Below are positions 45,815 through 53,908 of a stretch of 64,000 nucleotides of DNA, piece by piece; within the stretch, counting starts at the first letter, position 1, and each line of letters begins with the position of its first letter. The stretch is from assembly GCF_030317105.1 (NCBI RefSeq), contig NZ_JASZYG010000010.1:124001-188000 (forward strand), written 5' to 3'. A program made the position numbers and the translations under genes. Below the pieces are notes generated by a model. It searched no databases and was not told the DNA's origin. It saw nothing but the letters and a program-made list of their open reading frames with translations. Source of the stretch: Variovorax brevis (GTDB lineage Bacteria > Pseudomonadota > Gammaproteobacteria > Burkholderiales > Burkholderiaceae_C).

Positions 45815-45843
45815 CTTGAAATGCCTTGCAGCGGCTCCAGTTT
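45815..45843 (+). promoter_or_regulatory. possible sigma-32 promoter for hsp20 genes
   Basis: CTTGAAA at 45815-45821 matches the heat-shock -35 exactly. After a 13-14-base spacer comes CTCCAGTTT, a partial match to CCCCATNT. It lies about 65 bases upstream of the first Hsp20 ATG. Confidence 0.4.
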
Positions 45844-45907
45844 GCTTACCGGAAGCGCTGGAAGGACGCCTCCGGCGCTCTGTTCAACCTGAATGGAGGT
45901 ATTCGCC

Positions 45908-46363
45908 ATGTATCGATCTTTGTTCCCGCGCGACATGTTCGCCGAGATGGATCGCCTGCAGCGCGAGATGCAGCAGGCACTGGATCTGTCGCCCACCATC
46001 CGGGGGTTCGGGCGAGGTGGTTTTCCCGCGCTCAATGTCGGGGGCACGCCCCAGACGGTGGAGGTCTACGCCTTTGCGCCGGGCCTCGACCCTGACTCCC
46101 TGGACGTCACCCTCGACCGCGGCCTGCTCACGATCGCCGGCACACGCGCATCGAGCCTGCCGGACACGCGTCGCTCCGACGACGACGACAGTCAGGCGGC
46201 AGTGCACATCAACGAGCGATTCGCCGGTGAGTTCCGACGTCTCATCACCTTGCCCGATGACGCCGATCCGGAAGCCGTCGATGCGAAGTATCGCAACGGC
46301 GTCGTCCAGGTCACGGTGCAGCGGCGCGCCTCGGCGCAGCCGCGCCGCATCGCCATTCAATGA
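45908..46363 (+). CDS. Hsp20/alpha-crystallin small heat-shock protein (first)
   Basis: 151 residues. Short N-terminal arm (PRDMFAEMDRLQREMQQAL) and an alpha-crystallin domain at about 45-140 (TVEVYAFAPGLDPDSLDVTL, ERFAGEFRRLITLP, AKYRNGVVQVTVQ). The ATG at 45908 has GGAGG eight bases upstream. Holds unfolding proteins without ATP. Followed 21 bases later by a second Hsp20 gene. Confidence 0.95.
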   Translation: MYRSLFPRDMFAEMDRLQREMQQALDLSPTIRGFGRGGFPALNVGGTPQTVEVYAFAPGLDPDSLDVTLDRGLLTIAGTRASSLPDTRRSDDDDSQAAVHINERFAGEFRRLITLPDDADPEAVDAKYRNGVVQVTVQRRASAQPRRIAIQ

Positions 46364-46384
46364 ATCCATCGAAAGGAGTGAGAA

Positions 46385-46795
46385 ATGAACGGAGTTCGTA
46401 ATTCGAGCGTCGATCCTTCGAAGGCCACGCAGGCGCAGGCGCAGGGTGCCACGCGCTACAGCGACGCGGCGCTGATGCCACCGGTCGACGTGGTCGAGGA
46501 TTCCAACGGCATCACGCTGTATGCAGACCTGCCGGGTGTCCCGCGAGAGAAGCTGCGGCTCGAGGTGGAGGCGGGCACGCTCACGATCGACGCCGAGATG
46601 GACCTGCCCGTGCCCGAGGACTTGCAATCGAGCCATACCGAGGTGGGCCTGGGCCGGTTCCACAGGATCTTCACGCTGAGCCAGGACCTGGATCCCGACA
46701 GGGTCGCTGCGGAGCTGTCGAACGGGGTGCTGCGACTGAGCATCCCGAAGGCCGAGCACGCGAAGCCGCGTCGCATCGCCGTCAAGGTGGATTGA
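46385..46795 (+). CDS. Hsp20/alpha-crystallin small heat-shock protein (second)
   Basis: 136 residues. Alpha-crystallin domain at about 32-125 (PPVDVVEDSNGITLYADLPG, LGRFHRIFTLSQDLDPDRVAAEL, NGVLRLSIPKAEHAKPRRI). GAAAGGAG lies before the ATG. Probably forms mixed oligomers with the preceding Hsp20, as IbpA/IbpB-like pairs do (inference). Confidence 0.95.
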   Translation: MNGVRNSSVDPSKATQAQAQGATRYSDAALMPPVDVVEDSNGITLYADLPGVPREKLRLEVEAGTLTIDAEMDLPVPEDLQSSHTEVGLGRFHRIFTLSQDLDPDRVAAELSNGVLRLSIPKAEHAKPRRIAVKVD

Positions 46796-46803
46796 CGCGA
46801 CGG

Positions 46804-46827
46804 CCGGGCGGCGAATTTGCCGCCCGG
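46804..46827. terminator. perfect hairpin after second hsp20 gene
   Basis: CCGGGCGGC-GAATTT-GCCGCCCGG, 9-bp stem, nine bases after the stop codon. No T tract follows, so it may attenuate transcription or protect the 3' end rather than terminate fully. Confidence 0.6.
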
Positions 46828-46878
46828 TGCCGCAACACCCCGATTCGTCACGCTCTTGATTGGAGGAGTCCGGACACC

Positions 46879-47100
46879 ATGGCCATCGATCTGCTGAAGC
46901 ACATTGCGTCATCGCCCATGCCGATGTATTTCAGGTCGCACGAAGACATCGAAAAGGTACGCGCGCTTCGCGCCGCCGGCCTGGTGATCGCGTTCGTTCC
47001 GCCAGACACCGATGCGCCGATGGCGCGGGCGTCCGGACGGGAGGCCGAGGTGTACGCGGTCACGCAAAAAGGGCGCGAAACGCTTTGGAGCATCAGTTGA
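46879..47100 (+). CDS. small hypothetical protein in the hsp20 block
   Basis: 73 residues. Ribosome site TGGAGGAG before the ATG. The N-terminal part (LLKHIASSPMPMYFRSHEDIEKVRALRAAGLV) resembles a helical regulator or toxin-antitoxin-size domain but is not recognised; the end is VYAVTQKGRETLW, like a winged-helix tail. No function assigned. Confidence 0.65.
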   Translation: MAIDLLKHIASSPMPMYFRSHEDIEKVRALRAAGLVIAFVPPDTDAPMARASGREAEVYAVTQKGRETLWSIS

Positions 47101-47170
47101 CAGCACAGCCATTGCCTGGCCCGGGCGCACGCCCGCCCATCGGTTGAGGGCTTCAAATCGGCGTCCTTGA

Positions 47171-47192
47171 GCAGGACAAGGGCTTGTCCTGC
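47171..47192. other. near-perfect palindrome between convergent genes
   Basis: GCAGGACAAG-GG-CTTGTCCTGC, 10-bp arms on a 2-base centre. It lies between the convergent 73-residue gene and the carotenoid oxygenase gene. Could be a two-way terminator or a dimeric-protein site. Confidence 0.6.
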
Positions 47193-47200
47193 ACCTTCCG

Positions 47201-48589
47201 CTACTCCACGACACTCACCTTGTCCGGCGCCCACCCGCCATGGAAGCCGAAGGGCACGCGCACCGGCAGGCGGATCGTCGCGACCGGCTCGCCGGCGAAG
47301 TCCTGCGCATCCAGGATCACGACGTCGCTGAGGTCGCGCTGCGGGTCGTAGACATAGGACAGGATCCAGCCTTCGTCCTCGGCAGTGGCGCCCGGCTTGC
47401 GAACGAAGACCGGCTCTGCCGTCATCTTTCCCGGCCCGTAGTCGTGGACCTCGGTCGTCCCGCGCTTCAGGTCGTGCTTCATCGCCGGTCCAAAGGCCAC
47501 GTCATCGCCCCAGTAGGCGGTGTACGCGTAGCGATAGGGAAGGCCGCCATGGCGCCCGTTGATGCGCGCGAATTCGTTGCCGCGATCATCGATGACCGTC
47601 TCGCTCAATTTCCCGGTCGGGCGGTGGAGCGTCCACCGCACCAGGATGGGCGCCCCTTCATTGGGTCCGTTCTGGTCGGTCAGGAACATCCGGTGATGCC
47701 GCATCAGGTCGACGATGGTGAGATCGCCCTCGTCATAGGCGTTCGCGAAGTGGAAGGCGAAGCAGCGCGGCGCTTCGAACCACTGGATGGCCGACACGTC
47801 GCCGTTGCGCGGCAGCAGCCCGATGCGCGAAGGCCGCTTTTCATCCCACAGCCACGGAAAGTCCGTGCGCGAGAGTTCAGGCTGAAAGGTCACCGGAAAG
47901 TCGGGCACGACGATGAAGGACTGGGTGAACGCCATGTCGTGGATGAGCGGGATGTGCGGCAAGTCGATGCGCGCCCTGGTCGTGGCGCGCCCGTCGCCGT
48001 CGACCGAGATGTAGCGGATCGGCTGAAACGGCTCATAAGCCAGCGCGTGGTGCTCGCCCGTGACCGGATCGTATTTGGGATGGCCCGTGAAGCCCGCTTC
48101 GAGCGTGCCTTCGAAATCGGTGCGACGCACGCTCGCCAATTCGTAGTCCAGCTCGACCGGAATGCTGCCGGCCTCGACCACCGCGCACAGCTTGCCGCCC
48201 ACGTTCATGAGGTTGGTGTTGACGTTGCCGTCGCGCGTGCCTTCGCCCGGCCCGGGGATGGGCTTGCGGCTCAGGACGCGGGCGGCGTCCCGGTCCAGGA
48301 CGAAGCGGCTGCGGAACCATTGCGCCTTGCCGTCCTGCAGGCGCAAGCCATGTGCCATGCCCGAGCCCGCAAACCAGTGATGGCGCACGAGCTGCACCCG
48401 GTCCAGTTCATCAATGGGATTGGGCCCGATGCGCAGGAAGCGGCCGGTCAGCGCTTGCGGAATGCGGCCGACCACTTCCAGGTCGAAGGCCGTGACCTCG
48501 CTCTTGAGCGGTGCGAAGTTGCCGGCGACATAGGGCGCGCCGGTGCTGGTGACGGAAGGGGCTTTCTCCGCCGAGACGTTCATGTTCAT
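47201..48589 (-). CDS. carotenoid oxygenase family protein
   Basis: 462-residue seven-bladed propeller with non-heme iron that cleaves carotenoids or other conjugated double bonds. Four Fe-binding His are in TGHPKYD, LIHDMAFT, AFHFANAY and FGFHGGW (about residues 175, 230, 287 and 453). Typical GRFLRIGPNP start block (about 48-58) and WFAGSGMAHGLRL. AAGGAG six bases before the ATG at 48589; this start overlaps the hydrolase stop (ATGA). No carotenoid biosynthesis genes are in the window, so the substrate may be a stilbene- or apocarotenoid-type compound. Confidence 0.93.
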   Translation of the reverse strand: MNMNVSAEKAPSVTSTGAPYVAGNFAPLKSEVTAFDLEVVGRIPQALTGRFLRIGPNPIDELDRVQLVRHHWFAGSGMAHGLRLQDGKAQWFRSRFVLDRDAARVLSRKPIPGPGEGTRDGNVNTNLMNVGGKLCAVVEAGSIPVELDYELASVRRTDFEGTLEAGFTGHPKYDPVTGEHHALAYEPFQPIRYISVDGDGRATTRARIDLPHIPLIHDMAFTQSFIVVPDFPVTFQPELSRTDFPWLWDEKRPSRIGLLPRNGDVSAIQWFEAPRCFAFHFANAYDEGDLTIVDLMRHHRMFLTDQNGPNEGAPILVRWTLHRPTGKLSETVIDDRGNEFARINGRHGGLPYRYAYTAYWGDDVAFGPAMKHDLKRGTTEVHDYGPGKMTAEPVFVRKPGATAEDEGWILSYVYDPQRDLSDVVILDAQDFAGEPVATIRLPVRVPFGFHGGWAPDKVSVVE

Positions 48590-49623
48590 GATGCGCTCCT
48601 TGCTGCCTGGGTGGAGGTTGCGAAGGCCAACAGGTCCGCGTTGAGCTTGACCCTGTCGGTGTCGCCCAGCGCGTGCGAGCCGCCGGGGTAGATCTTCAGC
48701 ACCGAGCCCCGCACCAGCTTGGCCGTCAGCAGCGCCGAGGCGGCGATGGGCACGATCTGGTCGTCGTCGCCGTGGATGATCAGGGTCGGAACGTCGATCT
48801 TTTTCAGGTCCTCGGTGAAGTCGGTCTCCGAGAAGGCCTTGATGCAGTCGTAGGCGTTCTTGAAGCCCGTCATCATTCCCTGCGCCCACCAGGCCTGGAT
48901 CATCCCCTGCGAGACCTTGGCGCCCGGACGGTTGAAACCGAAGAAGGGGCCGCTGGCGACGTCGAGGAAGAACTGCGAGCGGTCGGCCAGGTACGACTTT
49001 CGAAAGCCGTCAAAGACCTCCATCGGCAGCCCGCCGGGATAGGCCGCGGTCTTCAGCATGATCGGCGGCACCGCGCCCATCAGCACCACGCGCGCGACGC
49101 GGCTGCTGCCGTGCCGGCCGATGTAGCGCACCACCTCGCCGCCGCCGGTGGAGTGGCCGATCATCGTCACGCCCTTCACGTCCAGCGCGCTGAACAACTC
49201 GTTCAGGTCGTCGGCGTAGGTGTCCATGTTGTTGCCGTTCCAGGGCTGGCTGGAGCGGCCGTGGCCGCGCCGGTCGTGTGCGATGCAGCGCAAGCCGTGG
49301 GAGGCCAGGTGGAACATCTGTGCTTCCCATGCGTCCGCGTTCAGCGGCCAGCCGTGGCTGAAACTGACGACAGGGCCGGACCCCCAGTCCTTGTAGTAGA
49401 TCTGCGTGCCGTCCTTGGTGGTGAAGGTGCTCATGGTTCGCCTTTCGGGGTGGAGGGTGGATGAACGCTGCGCGGCGGATCGGGGCGCGGCGGGAGGGTC
49501 GGCGGCAGGTGCCGCCAGCGGCAAGCCGAGCGTTGCCGCGGCCGCCGCGGCACCGGCCAGCAGTCGGCGGCGGGTCGTCGGCAGGTCCGCGGTGGGCGCG
49601 GGGAGGGCAGGGTCGTTGTTCAT
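48586..49623 (-). CDS. alpha/beta hydrolase (non-heme haloperoxidase/arylesterase type), Tat leader
   Basis: 345 residues. A twin-arginine leader (PTTRRRLLAG, hydrophobic stretch, cleavage near APAAD) precedes the hydrolase domain, which begins STFTTKDGTQIYYKDWGSG. Catalytic Ser in GHSTGGGE, Asp in HGDDDQIVP, His in GGSHAL; oxyanion HGWPLNAD. If translation starts at 49434 instead, it would be a cytosolic enzyme of about 282 residues; the continuous Tat leader favours the longer form. ATGA overlap with the carotenoid oxygenase gene implies a shared pathway. Confidence 0.85.
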   Translation of the reverse strand: MNNDPALPAPTADLPTTRRRLLAGAAAAAATLGLPLAAPAADPPAAPRSAAQRSSTLHPERRTMSTFTTKDGTQIYYKDWGSGPVVSFSHGWPLNADAWEAQMFHLASHGLRCIAHDRRGHGRSSQPWNGNNMDTYADDLNELFSALDVKGVTMIGHSTGGGEVVRYIGRHGSSRVARVVLMGAVPPIMLKTAAYPGGLPMEVFDGFRKSYLADRSQFFLDVASGPFFGFNRPGAKVSQGMIQAWWAQGMMTGFKNAYDCIKAFSETDFTEDLKKIDVPTLIIHGDDDQIVPIAASALLTAKLVRGSVLKIYPGGSHALGDTDRVKLNADLLAFATSTQAARSAS

Positions 49624-49804
49624 GGTGCGGATCTCCGTGGAGGGTCGACCCGGTGCGAGAGACGGCGGTGTCGACGGAGAGAGCGTGCCGCTCGCCGTGT
49701 TGAAACGCATCGCCAGGAGGGCCAGCGTGGATCCCGGACCTTTTGGAGAGATCGACGCAGGTCTGCGGACAGAAGGGCAGGCACTCAAGTCGCGTGATGC
49801 GACT

Positions 49805-52336
49805 TCAAAGCTTCAGCGCATACCGCACCGCTTCGTCCAGCGCCCACGCCCGGCCTTCGTTCCACGCTGCGTCGAATGCGGAGTCGTCCTGCAGCGCACT
49901 GCGCGCAGCGGCCATCAGGCGTTCGTGCCGTGCACGCTCCGGCGTGGTCATGGGAGAGCCGATCTCCTCGCGCAGGCGCTGCGTGCAGCCCCACAGGCGT
50001 GCCGCGCAGGACGCGCTCGCAAAGGCCAGCGACAAGCCGGCAAAAGCATCCAGCCATGCCGCATGGGAGAGGGCGTCGCCGGTCGGCATGGTGTCCAGCG
50101 CTTCCTTGAGTTGGCTCTTGGCGGCGGCGACGTCGCCCTCATCGTGGGAGACGATCGCCAGTGCCAACAGGGTGCTGGCGGTGCCGGGCCTGTCGCCCAA
50201 GGCGCGCTGCCCCTCCAGGGCTTCGAGCAGCAGGCAGCGGGCCGCTTCGAACTCGCCCTGCGCCAGCCGGACCTCGCCCAGCACCGAGAGCGCCAACGCC
50301 GCCCGCCAGGCGCCGATCTCGCGGCTGATGGCGACGCACTCCTGCAACAGCGCCTTTGCCGCACCGTAGTCGCCCGCATCATGGGCCGCCATGCCGAGGC
50401 ACTGCAGGCCCATGGAGATGCTGCGCCGATCGCCGATCTCGCGTGCGATGCGCAGGGCGTCTTCATAAAGCCCGCACGCCACGGAAAGCTCGCCACGTGA
50501 ATTGGCGATGCTCCCCAGACTGATGAGCGAACGCACGATCCCGCGGCGGTTGGCCTCTCGTTGCCAGATGGCGAGCGCTTCCCGGTGCCGGCCCTCGGCC
50601 GCCGCGTAGTCGCCCTGCAGGTACGCCAGCGCGCCGGCCGCATGGAACGCGCTGGCGTGCGCGTCCTCCCGCGTCGCGTCGGGTGCGATGGCCAGGAGGC
50701 GCGCGATCCAGCCGCGCCCTTCGCCGTAGTGGCCGCGCATGCGCCAGAACCAGTGGAGCTGCCCTGCCAGCCCCAGGCCCTTGACCGAACGCGCCGGCGA
50801 GGCTTCGCACCACGCCAGCGCGGCACGCACGTTGTCGTGCTCCTGGTCGAGTTGCAGTAGCTTGGCCTGGAGTTGCGAATCGGTCTGCGCGGGGTCGAGC
50901 AGCCTGCTGGCCATGTCCAGGAAGAAGTCGACGTGGCGATCACGCATCGCCTCTTCCTCGCCGCTTTCGCGCAAGCGGTCCTGCGCATAGTGGCGCACGG
51001 TTTCGAGCAGGCTGAAGCGCGTGTCGTCACCCTGCGTTTCGGCGAGGACGAGGTTCTTGTCCGTGAGCGACGTGAGGAGGTCCAGCACCTCGGCGTGCCC
51101 GACGCTTGCGCCGCTGCAGACCTGCCCGGCAGCTTGCAGGGTCCACCCGCCGGCAAATACCGAGGCCCGCCGCAGCAAAGCCTTCTCGGGCTCATCCAGC
51201 AACTCGTGGCTCCAGTCAATGAGCGAGCGCAGGGTGCGGTGGCGCGGAAGCGCCGTGCGCGACCCGCCGGTGAGCATGCCGAAGCGGTCGTCCAGCCGCC
51301 GGCTCAGCTCCTGCAGGGACATCACGCGCACGCGCGGCGCCGCCAGCTCGATGGCCAGCGCGATGCCGTCCAACCGGCGGCAGATCGACGCGAGGGCGGC
51401 CGCATCGTTCCCCGTCACCTCGAAGCCCGGCCGCTGCAGCCGGGCACGATCGACGAACAGGCGCGCCGCCTCGCAGGCGAGGACTTCCCCGGTCGTCGCA
51501 TCGGCCAGCGCCCCGGGCACGGAGAGCGACGGCACCCGGTACGTAAGCTCGCCCTCGATGCCCAGGCGCTCCCGGCTCGTGACGAGCAGGGAAAGGCCGG
51601 CGCATCGCCGCAGCAGGGCGTCGGCGAGTTGCGCACAGGGCCCGAGCAGGTGCTCCACGTTGTCCAGCACCAGCAGCAACTGGCGGGGAGCCAGCCATTC
51701 AGCCACCGTCTCCAGCAGGTCCTTGCCGGACTCCTCGATCACGCCAAGGGCCTTGGCGATCGACTGGATCACGAGCGAAGGATCGCCCAACGGCGCCAGT
51801 TCGACGAACCACACGCCGTCCGGATGCGGCTCCAGCATCGTGGCTGCCACCTGCAAGGCCAGCCGCGTCTTGCCGCAGCCACCGGCACCGGACAAGGTCA
51901 GCAGCCGCGTGGTGGCCAGCCACTGCCGGACCTCCGCGATTTCCCGGTCGCGGCCGATGAAACTCGTCAGGGGCTGCGGCAGGTTGTGCGCTGGCGGGCG
52001 GACGTGCGCCGAAGGGGACGTTTCGCGCGTGACCACCAGGGTAAAGCGATAGCCGCGCCCGGAGACCGTCGCGATCGCCTCGGACCCCAGCACCTTTCGC
52101 AGCGCCGAGGCATGCGCCTGGAGCGTGTTCTCTTCGACGATCACCTTGCCCCAGACCCGGGCCAGCAGCTCGTCCTTGGTGGCCAGGTGTCCGGCGCGAT
52201 CGACCAGTGCGACCAGCAGGTCGAAGGCATGCGGGCCCAGGTGAACCGCCTGCTGGTCCGCGAGCAGGCGACGCTCGTCGGGCTGGAGCTCGAAGCGCCC
52301 AAACCGGTAGCGGAGCGATGCAGCGGGTGCGGTCAT
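49805..52336 (-). CDS. winged-helix regulator with NTPase and TPR domains (AfsR-like)
   Basis: 843 residues. OmpR-type DNA-binding winged helix at about 8-105 (RYRFGRFELQPDERRLLADQ, VSGRGYRFTL). NB-ARC/STAND ATPase at about 130-420 (P-loop GAGGCGKTRLALQ about 155, LLLVLDNVEHL). C-terminal helical TPR repeats at about 550-800. Such proteins act as ATP-switching transcription regulators. I start at 52336 (MTAPAAS); upstream codons are hydrophobic and could be read as extension. The hydrolase and oxygenase genes follow on the same strand, 181 bases away. Confidence 0.9.
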   Translation of the reverse strand: MTAPAASLRYRFGRFELQPDERRLLADQQAVHLGPHAFDLLVALVDRAGHLATKDELLARVWGKVIVEENTLQAHASALRKVLGSEAIATVSGRGYRFTLVVTRETSPSAHVRPPAHNLPQPLTSFIGRDREIAEVRQWLATTRLLTLSGAGGCGKTRLALQVAATMLEPHPDGVWFVELAPLGDPSLVIQSIAKALGVIEESGKDLLETVAEWLAPRQLLLVLDNVEHLLGPCAQLADALLRRCAGLSLLVTSRERLGIEGELTYRVPSLSVPGALADATTGEVLACEAARLFVDRARLQRPGFEVTGNDAAALASICRRLDGIALAIELAAPRVRVMSLQELSRRLDDRFGMLTGGSRTALPRHRTLRSLIDWSHELLDEPEKALLRRASVFAGGWTLQAAGQVCSGASVGHAEVLDLLTSLTDKNLVLAETQGDDTRFSLLETVRHYAQDRLRESGEEEAMRDRHVDFFLDMASRLLDPAQTDSQLQAKLLQLDQEHDNVRAALAWCEASPARSVKGLGLAGQLHWFWRMRGHYGEGRGWIARLLAIAPDATREDAHASAFHAAGALAYLQGDYAAAEGRHREALAIWQREANRRGIVRSLISLGSIANSRGELSVACGLYEDALRIAREIGDRRSISMGLQCLGMAAHDAGDYGAAKALLQECVAISREIGAWRAALALSVLGEVRLAQGEFEAARCLLLEALEGQRALGDRPGTASTLLALAIVSHDEGDVAAAKSQLKEALDTMPTGDALSHAAWLDAFAGLSLAFASASCAARLWGCTQRLREEIGSPMTTPERARHERLMAAARSALQDDSAFDAAWNEGRAWALDEAVRYALKL

Positions 52337-52495
52337 GGAAATGATGCCAAGGACCAGTGCGGCGCCCAGTCTAAGGTAAGGGGCCAAGCTCAGACTTCAG
52401 GAAATCTTCAGCCGGGCACCCATGACAACGGCCACGCAAAGCACGAAGCTCTCGTCACACGGGGTTCGACCTGCCCCGGATCAAAGGAGGACTTC

Positions 52496-53260
52496 ATGAA
52501 CCACCTTGCGCCTCGCCCTTGGACCCTCTTGGTGACGCATCCCGACCCGCTGCTGCGCGCAGGACTCGTGGCGGCGCTGCGCCAGCATGCGGCCTTCGAG
52601 GTCTTCGTCGATGGTGTCGATGCCGAGGCACCGGATCGAACCCGCATCGACGTCGTCATCACCGACTACGACGACGCCATGGCGCTTGCCCGTTCCCTGC
52701 ACCCCGCCCGCGACCGGCGCGTGTCGGCGAGGATCCTCGTGCTCACGACCATCGATCGCGAGGCGGACATCCGGCGCGCGATCGAGGCGGGTGTCCACGG
52801 CTACATCGTGCTGGGCGGCCCCCTGGACGAATTGATTGATGGGCTGACCACGGTGGCCCATGGACTGCGCTACGTGTCCCGCTCCGTGGCGCAGCGCATG
52901 GCCGACAGCCTGGGCCACACGTCGCTGACGTCGCGCGAGATGGAGGTGCTGAGCCTGGTCGCAGGCGGCGAATCCAACAAGGCGATTGCGCGTGACCTGG
53001 AGATCAAGACGGGAACGGTCAAGTCGCACATGACGGCGATCATGACCAAGCTGGGTGCGCGCTCGCGCACGCAGGCCGCCAGCATTGCAGCCACGCGCGG
53101 TCTCGTCGGGCAGCGCGACACGTTGAGGCCAATGACGACCCAGCGCCCTGCGGGTGTGCTCGGAGCCTGCATGAGCTTGTCGCCGGAGCTTCTCGAAGCC
53201 CTGTCATGGCCGGTCTCCTGGTGCGCCGTTGCAACGCAAGCTTGTGCGGCGCTCGTGTGA
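52496..53260 (+). CDS. LuxR-type response regulator with atypical receiver
   Basis: 254 residues. The receiver domain (about 8-130) has the phosphoryl-site Asp in VVITDYDD, but the usual acidic pair at the first strand reads VTHPDP and the conserved Lys region reads GYIVLGG, without Lys. LuxR/FixJ helix-turn-helix at about 140-205 (LTSREMEVLSLVAGGESNKAIARDL, KTGTVKSHMTAI). No histidine kinase adjacent. AAAGGAGG six bases before the ATG. Divergent from the AfsR-like gene with 159 bases between. The last ~45 residues extend past the usual end. Confidence 0.88.
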   Translation: MNHLAPRPWTLLVTHPDPLLRAGLVAALRQHAAFEVFVDGVDAEAPDRTRIDVVITDYDDAMALARSLHPARDRRVSARILVLTTIDREADIRRAIEAGVHGYIVLGGPLDELIDGLTTVAHGLRYVSRSVAQRMADSLGHTSLTSREMEVLSLVAGGESNKAIARDLEIKTGTVKSHMTAIMTKLGARSRTQAASIAATRGLVGQRDTLRPMTTQRPAGVLGACMSLSPELLEALSWPVSWCAVATQACAALV

Positions 53261-53291
53261 GCGCCATGCGCCCGCTACGCAGCCCCGCGGG

Positions 53292-53540
53292 TCAGGCGAG
53301 GTCAGCGCCCCGCAGCATCACGGGCTCCCTGGAGCCGCCCGCCACGCGCTTCCTGACCGCTGCATCGATCGCGTTGGCGTTCGCCGTATAGGTGTTCAGC
53401 GCATCGTCGTCGCTGACGGTGGCGTGATAGCGATAGTGCAGCGTTTCCTTGCCGACGCTGGCCCCGACGTAGACGTCATCGATGAGCACCCAGAACCGGA
53501 CGGTACCCGACGCATCATGAAAGAAGGGAGGGTTCGTCAT
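53292..53540 (-). CDS. DUF1488 family protein
   Basis: 82 residues: VRFWVLIDDVYVGASVGKETLHYRYHATVSDDDALNTY is the DUF1488 pattern. Cytoplasmic, unknown role. Its start lies inside the end of the next upstream gene (26-base overlap), suggesting coupling. Shine-Dalgarno weak. Confidence 0.8.
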   Translation of the reverse strand: MTNPPFFHDASGTVRFWVLIDDVYVGASVGKETLHYRYHATVSDDDALNTYTANANAIDAAVRKRVAGGSREPVMLRGADLA

Positions 53541-53793
53541 GCTGTTGTTTGTGAGTGGATTCGGGAGCGGGCTCGTGGGCGTCGATCCATTGGGTGGCCT
53601 TGACCTGGATGGCCCGGATGGCGTCGCCGCCGTCGGTGAACTGCCTGCACGAAATGAGGTGGCACTTGCACGCCTCAGCGAAGTAAAGCATTGCGCCAGC
53701 CGCCACCGTGCCGTCGATGGAAAGGTTCGTGAGATGGCTTCGCACTTCCCATCCAAGGTAGGGGAGGCGAACGGAGTCGGCGTCGTAGTCCAT
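53515..53793 (-). CDS. small conserved-looking hypothetical protein
   Basis: 92 residues from the ATG at 53793: VRLPYLGWEVRSHLTNLSIDGTVAAGAMLYFAEACKCHLISCRQFTDGGDAIRAIQVKATQWIDAH. The amino-acid order looks real (aromatic, beta-type first half, then a helical segment with VKATQWID). Overlaps the DUF1488 start. No family named with certainty. Confidence 0.6.
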   Translation of the reverse strand: MDYDADSVRLPYLGWEVRSHLTNLSIDGTVAAGAMLYFAEACKCHLISCRQFTDGGDAIRAIQVKATQWIDAHEPAPESTHKQQHDEPSLLS

Positions 53794-53908
53794 GGTATCT
53801 GCTCGATCAATCAGGTAATTCCCGAAAGACCGGTTATAGGACCTCGCGCGAGCCGGGTCCGTGCGGCAGCGCACAGAGCACGGCCTGCAACAGGCCTACA
53901 ACGGCACC

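Noticed and set aside
50873..52490. Upstream 541 codons in frame with the LuxR-type gene
   Set aside because: Antisense of the AfsR-like regulator; the LuxR ATG at 52496 has a perfect ribosome site and the receiver begins there.
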